Below are positions 51,399 through 57,130 of a stretch of DNA of 57,130 nt, piece after piece. Position 1 is the stretch's first letter, and the number at the start of each line of letters is the position of its first letter. Below the pieces are notes generated by a model that saw nothing but the letters and a program-made list of their open reading frames with translations, did no database searches and had not been told where the DNA came from. Position numbers and translations under genes: made by a program. The DNA is from Mycobacterium sp. ACS4331 (GTDB lineage: Bacteria; Actinomycetota; Actinomycetes; Mycobacteriales; Mycobacteriaceae), in NCBI RefSeq assembly GCF_001667265.1, contig NZ_LZHW01000017.1, positions 1-57,130 of the forward strand, written 5' to 3'.

Positions 51399-52010
51399 AT
51401 GCCCGCCATGCCCCCGCCCATCGCCGACGAACGTGCCGGCCTCAAGGAGTACATCGCCGCGCAGCAGCACGCCTTCCGCGCCGTGGCGTTCGGACTCACC
51501 GACGAACAGGCCCGCTCCACCCCGACGGTCAGCGCGCTGTCCATCGGGGCGCTGATCAAACACGTCACGTCCTGCCAGCGCGGCTGGATGGAGCGCGTGG
51601 CCGCCGCACCGGAACTGGCGCCGGCCGATCAGCGCTCGCAGGAGGAGCAGGCGGCCCAGTACGCCGACGAGTTCGTGATGGGTTCTGACGAGACCCTGGC
51701 CGGCATCCTGGAGAGGTTCGAAGCGGTCAACGCCGAGGCCGTGCGGTTGATCGACTCCGTGGATCTGTCTGCTGCGGTGCCGATTCCCCAGGATGTGCCG
51801 TGGTTCCCCAAGGAGATCGACGCGTGGTCCGTGCGCTGGGTGCTGTTCCACATGATCGAGGAGATGGCCCGGCATGCCGGGCACGCCGACATCATCCGGG
51901 AGTCCATCGACGGCGCGACGCTGTATGAACTGCTCGCGGGCCTGGAGGACTGGGAGCCCACACCGTGGCTGACGCCGTGGGGCAAGGAGCCCGTCGCGCC
52001 CCGCGGCTGA
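51399..52010 (+). CDS. DinB-family (mini-circle/DUF664) protein
   Basis: 203 aa, ATG at 51399, one base after the previous stop, with CAGGAGAA upstream. Histidines for a DinB-type metal site occur in GALIKHVTSCQRGWMERVAA (first helix pair) and HMIEEMARHAGHADIIRESI (last helix), the H-x3-H arrangement of this family. TLYELLAGLEDW-like helical segments close the fold. It forms a two-gene operon with its neighbour, probably under the WYL regulator. Substrate unknown. Confidence 0.87.
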   Translation: MPAMPPPIADERAGLKEYIAAQQHAFRAVAFGLTDEQARSTPTVSALSIGALIKHVTSCQRGWMERVAAAPELAPADQRSQEEQAAQYADEFVMGSDETLAGILERFEAVNAEAVRLIDSVDLSAAVPIPQDVPWFPKEIDAWSVRWVLFHMIEEMARHAGHADIIRESIDGATLYELLAGLEDWEPTPWLTPWGKEPVAPRG

Positions 52011-52095
52011 GGAAGCAGATCAGAGACACGGGTCACGCCGGTGGGAACGCACGCTGCTTTTGAGCAGAACTCCGCGGGTTTGGCACACTACAACA

Positions 52096-53466
52096 ATGAG
52101 TTCAACCAGAAATCACCGGGAGGTGGCCAGACTGGACCGGGTGCCGTTGCCGGTCGAGGCCGCCCGAATCGGCGTGACGGGTTGGCAGCTCACCCGCACC
52201 ACCGCGCGTGTCGTCACCAGACTGCCGGCCCGAGGCTCGTGGCAGATGAAGGTCATCAAGGAGATCCCGCAGACCTTCGCCGACCTCGGCCCCACCTACG
52301 TCAAGTTCGGCCAGATCATCGCCTCGAGCCCGGGTGCCTTCGGCGAACCGCTCTCCCGCGAGTTCCGCACGCTGCTCGACGCCGTGCCGCCGGCCGACCC
52401 GCAGGAGGTGCACCGCCTCTTCAAGGAGGAGTTGGGCGACGAGCCCAAGAACCTCTTCAAGCACTTCGAGGAGCGGCCGTTCGCGTCGGCCTCCATCGCC
52501 CAGGTGCACTTTGCGACACTGCACAGCGGCGAGGACGTGGTGGTCAAGATCCAGCGTCCCGGCATCCGTCGGCGAGTCGCCGCAGACCTGCAGATCCTCA
52601 AGCGCTTCGCGCAACTGGTGGAGGTCGCCAAGCTGGGCCGTCGGCTGTCCGCGCAGGACGTGGTGGCCGACTTCTCCGACAACCTCGCCGAGGAACTCGA
52701 CTTCCGCATCGAGGCACAGTCGATGGAGGCCTGGGTCAGCCATCTGCACGCGTCGCCGCTGGGCCGCAACATCAAGGTGCCCGACGTGCATTGGGACTTC
52801 ACCACCCAGCGCGTGCTGACCATGGAGCGCGTGCACGGTGTACGCATCGATGACGTGGCCGCGATCCGCCAACAGGGTTTCGACGGCACCGAACTGGTGA
52901 AGGCCCTGCTGTTCTCGACGTTCGAGGGCGGTCTGCGGCACGGCCTGTTCCACGGCGACCTGCACGCCGGCAACCTACTGGTCGACGAGCAGGGCAGGAT
53001 CGTGTTCCTCGACTTCGGCATCATGGGCCGGATCGATCCGCGCACCCGTTGGCTGCTGCGTGAGCTCATCTACGCGCTGCTGGTCAAGAAGGACCACGCG
53101 GCCGCCGGAAAGATCGTGGTGCTGCTGGGGGCGGTGGGCACGGTCAAACCCGAGAAGCAGGCCGCCAAGGACCTTCAGGCGTTCGCCGAACCGCTGACCA
53201 TGAAGACGCTCGGGGACATGTCCTACGCCGACATCGGCCGGCAGCTGTCGACGCTGGCCGAGGCCTACGACGTCAAACTGCCCCGCGAACTCGTGCTGAT
53301 CGGCAAGCAGTTCCTCTATGTCGAGCGCTACATGAAACTCCTCGCGCCGCGGTGGCAGATGATGAGCGACCCGCAGTTCTCGGGGTACTTCGCCAATTTC
53401 ATGGTCGAGGTCAGCCGCGAACACCAGAACGCCGACAGCATCACCGACAGCGAGGTCGAGGCTTGA
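52096..53466 (+). CDS. ABC1/UbiB-family atypical kinase (Rv0647c-like)
   Basis: 456 aa from the ATG at 52096; an upstream in-frame start at 52060 would add 12 residues. Hallmarks are the KxGQ motif (TYVKFGQIIASSPGAFGEPL), the A-rich loop (SASIAQVHFATLHSGEDVVV) with VVVKIQRPG, EELDFRIEA, the catalytic GLFHGDLHAGNLLVDEQ, and FLDFGIMGRID (metal-binding DFG). UbiB-type proteins are atypical ATPases that support isoprenoid quinone or lipid metabolism. It overlaps the start of lipG by one base. Confidence 0.93.
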   Translation: MSSTRNHREVARLDRVPLPVEAARIGVTGWQLTRTTARVVTRLPARGSWQMKVIKEIPQTFADLGPTYVKFGQIIASSPGAFGEPLSREFRTLLDAVPPADPQEVHRLFKEELGDEPKNLFKHFEERPFASASIAQVHFATLHSGEDVVVKIQRPGIRRRVAADLQILKRFAQLVEVAKLGRRLSAQDVVADFSDNLAEELDFRIEAQSMEAWVSHLHASPLGRNIKVPDVHWDFTTQRVLTMERVHGVRIDDVAAIRQQGFDGTELVKALLFSTFEGGLRHGLFHGDLHAGNLLVDEQGRIVFLDFGIMGRIDPRTRWLLRELIYALLVKKDHAAAGKIVVLLGAVGTVKPEKQAAKDLQAFAEPLTMKTLGDMSYADIGRQLSTLAEAYDVKLPRELVLIGKQFLYVERYMKLLAPRWQMMSDPQFSGYFANFMVEVSREHQNADSITDSEVEA

Positions 53467-54380
53467 TGCAGACCCCGGTGCGCGCCGGCGTCGCCCGGTC
53501 CGGGGACCTCGAGATCCACTACGAGGACATGGGCGACCCGAGCGATCCGGCGGTCCTGCTGATCATGGGGCTGGGTGCACAGCTTCTGTTGTGGCGCAAG
53601 GGTTTCTGCGAGAAGCTGATCGCGCGCGGCCTGCGCGTGATCCGCTTCGACAACCGCGACGTGGGTCTGTCGAGCAAGCTCGACGGTCAGCGCATCGACG
53701 GGTCGGCGTACCCCAACATGGTCCGTTCGGTGCTGGGCCGGCGCAGTCCCGCGGTCTACACGCTCGAGGACATGGCCGACGACGCGGTGGCCGTACTCGA
53801 CCACCTCGGCATCGACCGCGCGCACGTCGTCGGCGCGTCGATGGGCGGCATGATCGCCCAGGTGGTGGCGGCCCGGCACGCGCACAGGACCACGTCACTG
53901 GGCGTGATCTTCTCCAGCAACAACCAGGCCGCCCTGCCCCCACCCGACCCGCGCGCGCTGTTCGCGGTCATCAAGGGCCCGCCCGTCGGGGCGCCGCGTG
54001 AGGTCATCCTCGACAACGCCGTCCGGGTCACCAAGATCATCGGCAGCCCCGCCTATCCGACACCCGAGGAGCGCATCCGCGCCGATGCGGGTGAGGCCTA
54101 CGACCGATGTCACTACCCGGTCGGGGTGGCCCGGCAGTTCGGCGCGATCACGGGCAGCGGGAGCCTGCGGCACTACGACCGCCGGATCAACGCGCCGACG
54201 GTCGTCATCCACGGTCTCGCCGACCGCCTGATGCGGCCCGCGGGGGGCCGCGCGGTGGCCAACAACATTTCCGGAGCCCGCCTGGTGCTGTTTCCGGGAA
54301 TGGGACACGACCTCCCGGAGGCGCTGTGGGACCCCGTCGTCGACCAGCTTGACCTCACGTTTTCCTACGCGCAGGCCTGA
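53466..54380 (+). CDS. lipG: Alpha/beta-hydrolase (LipG-like)
   Basis: 304 aa from the ATG at 53466 (TGATG overlap with the kinase gene). The nucleophile elbow is HVVGASMGGMIAQ (about 120), the acid in IHGLADRLMRPAGG (about 260) and the histidine in FPGMGHDLPEALWD (about 280). LLIMGLGAQLLLWRKGF supplies the oxyanion hole. In M. tuberculosis lipG lies beside the mmaA genes and has been described as an esterase/phospholipase; the role in mycolate biology is inferred from context. No signal peptide. Confidence 0.92.
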   Translation: MQTPVRAGVARSGDLEIHYEDMGDPSDPAVLLIMGLGAQLLLWRKGFCEKLIARGLRVIRFDNRDVGLSSKLDGQRIDGSAYPNMVRSVLGRRSPAVYTLEDMADDAVAVLDHLGIDRAHVVGASMGGMIAQVVAARHAHRTTSLGVIFSSNNQAALPPPDPRALFAVIKGPPVGAPREVILDNAVRVTKIIGSPAYPTPEERIRADAGEAYDRCHYPVGVARQFGAITGSGSLRHYDRRINAPTVVIHGLADRLMRPAGGRAVANNISGARLVLFPGMGHDLPEALWDPVVDQLDLTFSYAQA

Positions 54381-54546
54381 ATCGCCGGCGCGTTCGACCT
54401 GTGACGTAATTCTGACGTAGGGGTAACCCACGTTGCCGAGATCGCGAATCGCCTCAACCATGGAGGAGATACCTGGGGGTGGATCAGGTTCCTCGGGGGG
54501 AACAGTGTGCCCGCCTCTTCCACATTTCCTGGAAGGCAGCTCGCCT

Positions 54547-55413
54547 GTGCCGAAAGCACTACAACCACACTTCGACGACGTCCAAGCGCACTACGACCTG
54601 TCGGATGACTTCTTCCGGCTGTTCCTGGACCCGTCGCAGACCTACAGCTGCGCCTACTTCGAACGCGAAGACATGACGCTTGAGGAGGCCCAGCTCGCCA
54701 AGATCGACCTGTCGCTGGGCAAGCTCGGGCTGCAGCCGGGGATGACGCTGCTCGACATCGGCTGCGGTTGGGGTGCGACCCTCAACCGCGCACTGGAGCG
54801 CTACGACGTCAACGTCGTGGGGCTCACGCTGAGCCGGAACCAGCGGGACCACGCTGAGGCGCTGCTGGCCGCGAACCCCAGCCAACGGTCCAAGCGGGTG
54901 CTGCTGCAGGGGTGGGAGCAGTTCGACGAGCCGGTGGACCGGATCGTGTCGATCGGCGCGTTCGAGCACTTCGGCCACGACCGCTACGCCGACTTCTTCA
55001 CCATGGCCTACAAGGCACTGCCCGCCGACGGCGTGATGCTGCTGCACACCATCACGGCGTTCAAACCCAAGGACGCCGCCAGCCTCGGCATCCCGCTGAC
55101 CTTCGAACTGGCGCGGTTCATCAAATTCATCCTCACCGAGATCTTCCCCGGCGGCCGGTTGCCGTCGAGCGACATGGTCGAGGAGCACGCCACGGCAGGC
55201 GGTTTCGACGTCGCGCGAATCCAGTCCCTGCAGCCGCATTACGCGCGCACCCTCGACCTCTGGTCCGCCGCGCTGGAGAGCCACCGCGAGGAGGCCATCG
55301 CGATCCAGTCCCAGGAGGTCTACGACCGGTACATGAAGTATCTGACCGGGTGCGCCAACCTCTTCCGCAACGGGACGATAGACGTGCGTCAGTTCACGTT
55401 GAAGAAAGTCTGA
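54547..55413 (+). CDS. Mycolic acid SAM-dependent methyl/cyclopropane transferase (MmaA3/MmaA4-like)
   Basis: 288 aa from the GTG at 54547, with GGAAGG about 10 bases upstream; ATG at 54461 would add a proline/glycine-rich, less plausible tail. The SAM motif is TLLDIGCGWGATLNRALERY (about 75). GAFEHFGHDRY carries the conserved catalytic glutamate and FEHFGH. TEIFPGGRLPS follows, with the typical C-terminal QFTLKK. Such enzymes add methyl, methoxy or cyclopropane groups to mero-mycolates. In 54381-54546 I see a TGACGTA direct repeat and no gene. Confidence 0.92.
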   Translation: MPKALQPHFDDVQAHYDLSDDFFRLFLDPSQTYSCAYFEREDMTLEEAQLAKIDLSLGKLGLQPGMTLLDIGCGWGATLNRALERYDVNVVGLTLSRNQRDHAEALLAANPSQRSKRVLLQGWEQFDEPVDRIVSIGAFEHFGHDRYADFFTMAYKALPADGVMLLHTITAFKPKDAASLGIPLTFELARFIKFILTEIFPGGRLPSSDMVEEHATAGGFDVARIQSLQPHYARTLDLWSAALESHREEAIAIQSQEVYDRYMKYLTGCANLFRNGTIDVRQFTLKKV

Positions 55414-55504
55414 GGTCGCTTCTGTTGGGCGCGCTGCGTACGGTCGTGCCCGTAATCCAGTAGCGTGTGCTTGAGATCACTAGTGGGTTGGAGTCTGCAC
55501 CAGT

Positions 55505-56365
55505 ATGTCCAAATTGAAGCCGAAGTACGAAGAACTACAGTCCATCTACGACATCTCGAACGAGTTCTACGAGTTGTTCCTCGGGCCCACAATGGGTTAC
55601 ACGTGCGGTTACTTCGAACGCGAAGACATGACCGGCGATGAGGCTCAGATCGCGAAATTCGATCTGGCACTGGGAAAGCTCGGACTCGAGCCGGGAATGA
55701 CACTGCTCGACGTCGGCTGCGGCTGGGGCGCCTGCATGCAGCGCGCCATCGAAAAGTATGACGTGAATGTGATCGGACTGACGTTGTCCGGCGAGCAGCG
55801 CAAGTACGCCATCGAGAAGTTGGCCAAGGTGCCGACCGAACGCAGTGTCGAAGTCCGCCTGCAGGGCTGGGAGGAGTTCGACGACAAGGTCGATCGGATC
55901 GTGTCGATCGGCGCGTTCGAGCACTTCGGTTTCGAGCGTTATGACGACTTCTTCAACATGGCCTACGACGCGCTGCCCGACGACGGTGTGATGCTGCTGC
56001 ACACCATCACCGGATTCGACATGCGGCGCGCCAAGGAACTCGGTTTGCCGATGACCTTCGAGTTGGCTCGGTTCGCGAAGTTCATCATGACCGAGATCTT
56101 CCCGGGTGGCCGCCTGCCGTCGGTCGAGAAGGTCCACGAGCACGCGTCGAAGGCGGGCTTCGGCATCGCCCGCACCCATGAGATCGGCCCGCACTACGTG
56201 CGGACGCTGCAGGGCTGGGCCGAGCAGCTCGAGGCGCACAAGGAGGAGGCGATCGCCCTGCAGGGCCAGGTCGTCTACGACCGGTACGACAAGTACCTCA
56301 ACGGCTGCGTGAACCTGTTCCGCGTCGGCCACACCAGCGTGCACCAGTTCACTCTGACGAAATAG
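55505..56365 (+). CDS. Mycolic acid cyclopropane/methyl transferase, second copy
   Basis: 286 aa. It shares the same fold and most motifs as its neighbour: TLLDVGCGWGACMQRAIEKY, GAFEHFGFERY, TEIFPGGRLPS and terminal QFTLTK. The sequence is diverged, so it is an older duplicate rather than a fresh one, and CmaA-type cyclopropanation is as likely as MmaA-type chemistry. Unlike the first gene it has clearly fewer GC-rich codons at the N-terminal end (MSKLKPKYEELQSIYDISNE). TAGCGT about 50 bases before the ATG may be a -10 of its own promoter. Confidence 0.92.
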   Translation: MSKLKPKYEELQSIYDISNEFYELFLGPTMGYTCGYFEREDMTGDEAQIAKFDLALGKLGLEPGMTLLDVGCGWGACMQRAIEKYDVNVIGLTLSGEQRKYAIEKLAKVPTERSVEVRLQGWEEFDDKVDRIVSIGAFEHFGFERYDDFFNMAYDALPDDGVMLLHTITGFDMRRAKELGLPMTFELARFAKFIMTEIFPGGRLPSVEKVHEHASKAGFGIARTHEIGPHYVRTLQGWAEQLEAHKEEAIALQGQVVYDRYDKYLNGCVNLFRVGHTSVHQFTLTK

Positions 56366-56414
56366 GCTCTGCGCCAACGTCCCCCGGGTCAGCCAGGCGC
56401 CGAAGAGGCGTCGG

Positions 56415-57014
56415 TCAGACCAGGGGGACGTTGAGCAGAGGCCGCGGCACGTCCGCCTCCGGACCGTCGAAGTGCCACCACTCACCCGAGTACACCGTCA
56501 GCCCGCCACTGGCCATCGCCTCCCGCAACATCGTGCGGTTGGCCTGCTGTGCGGCGCTGACACCTTCGGTGGCGTACGCGTGCGCGACGGGTGAGAAGTC
56601 GTCGAAGTCGGTTCCCATGTCGAGCAGACGGCCCGACGCATCAGCCACCGTCACATCGACCGAACGGCCCGCGGTGTGGCTGCGGGCGGACTCGCCCGGG
56701 CGGGCCACCCAGTTGGGGTCCGGCACGGCCTCGAACATCCGAACCTGAACCTCATGCGGCCGGTAGCAGTCCCAGAAGACCAGTCGGCGGCCCTGCTGGC
56801 GCAGAGCAGCAGCGGCCGTACGCAGGCCGGGCGCAAGCGCTTCGTGCACCAGACAGCGAGCGTCCGCCGGGTACAGCGCGAGGCCGACGAAGTTGTCGGC
56901 CGTGGCGTATCGCAGATCGACGATCGCGTCGGGGACGACGGTGTGCACCTCGACCAGTCCGGCCTCGGCGGGTGTCGTGGGTGCGGCGTGGGCGGTCATC
57001 GGCGTCAACATCAT
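56415..57014 (-). CDS. VanX-type D-alanyl-D-alanine dipeptidase, 5'-truncated
   Basis: 199 visible residues from an internal ATG at 57014, but the frame stays open upstream (TAVFSGLLMMLTPMTAHA) and reads as the end of a signal peptide, so the true start lies beyond the window. The metal and catalytic motifs SHTAGRSVDVTVAD (SxHxxGxxxD) and GEWWHFDG (ExxWH) are those of VanX/DdpX zinc peptidases. VFWDCYRPHEVQ is also conserved. It splits D-Ala-D-Ala or related dipeptides outside the membrane; a role in wall turnover rather than vancomycin resistance is likely, since no vanH/vanA genes are visible. Confidence 0.82.
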   Translation of the reverse strand: MMLTPMTAHAAPTTPAEAGLVEVHTVVPDAIVDLRYATADNFVGLALYPADARCLVHEALAPGLRTAAAALRQQGRRLVFWDCYRPHEVQVRMFEAVPDPNWVARPGESARSHTAGRSVDVTVADASGRLLDMGTDFDDFSPVAHAYATEGVSAAQQANRTMLREAMASGGLTVYSGEWWHFDGPEADVPRPLLNVPLV

Positions 57015-57038
57015 GAGCAGTCCTGAAAAAACAGCCGT

Positions 57039-57130
<92 letters not shown>

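Noticed and set aside
54461..54546. Upstream ATG as start of the first mycolate methyltransferase
   Set aside because: The added residues are Gly/Pro/Ser-rich and unlike family N-termini, whereas the GTG at 54547 gives a normal start with a ribosome binding site.

Overview
The window looks like one contig of a high-GC actinobacterium, almost certainly a fast-growing Mycobacterium (Mycolicibacterium type). The evidence is the gene order, which as I recall it follows the M. tuberculosis Rv0642-Rv0688 neighbourhood in reverse orientation (cyclopropane/mycolate methyltransferases, lipG, ABC1 kinase, alpha-mannosidase, fabD2-like gene, ROK kinase, rplJ-rplL, TetR, carotenoid oxygenase, mkl, rpoB-rpoC, fadE8-echA-PaaX-echA, TetR, rpsL-rpsG-fusA-tuf, SHOCT membrane protein, mycofactocin-type SDR, ferredoxin reductase), together with mycolate enzymes, GTG/TTG starts and TANNNT -10 boxes. 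Both ends look like assembly limits: a 20-bp tandem repeat at 1-60 and a poly-G run at about 57039-57130 that cuts into the last gene.

Layout. 1-3080: a DUF559-type endonuclease-like gene flanked by inverted copies of a palindromic intergenic element, then an ECF sigma factor overlapping a three-domain VOC protein. 3081-13142: ferredoxin reductase, Lrp/AsnC regulator, a DDAH-like hydrolase plus rocD, an SDR preceded by a KstR-type box, arcA with an APC antiporter and a NhaC antiporter, and a SHOCT protein. 13143-17926: str operon (rpsL-rpsG-fusA-tuf) ending in an unusual 27-bp repeat array and a strong hairpin. 17927-26816: TetR, two DUF3060 exported proteins, the fadE8-echA4-paaX-like-echA5 operon, cupin, PAP2 phosphatase, TetR/NmrA pair. 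26828-34740: rpoC, rpoB and two tandem rpoB promoters. 34741-41200: a duplicated alpha/beta-hydrolase exported protein, mkl, carotenoid oxygenase and its divergent TetR with a clear operator. 41212-48179: rplL, rplJ with L10 leader, and the translationally coupled GH38 mannosidase / fabD2-like / ROK kinase operon. 48344-57014: a candidate small ORF, M20 amidohydrolase, WYL regulator with divergent DinB genes, ABC1 kinase, lipG, two mycolate methyltransferases and a truncated VanX-type dipeptidase.

How the genes work together. The most distinctive part is the arginine module, placed in two blocks either side of the SDR gene. Arginine deiminase makes citrulline, an APC carrier and a NhaC antiporter handle exchange and ion balance, a DDAH-family hydrolase makes either citrulline (from methylarginines) or possibly ornithine, and RocD turns ornithine into glutamate semialdehyde. 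No ornithine carbamoyltransferase or carbamate kinase is present in the window, so the DDAH-like enzyme may be the missing ornithine-forming step (inference). The rest is core mycobacterial housekeeping, with several small regulator-operator-target cassettes whose palindromes can be read directly.
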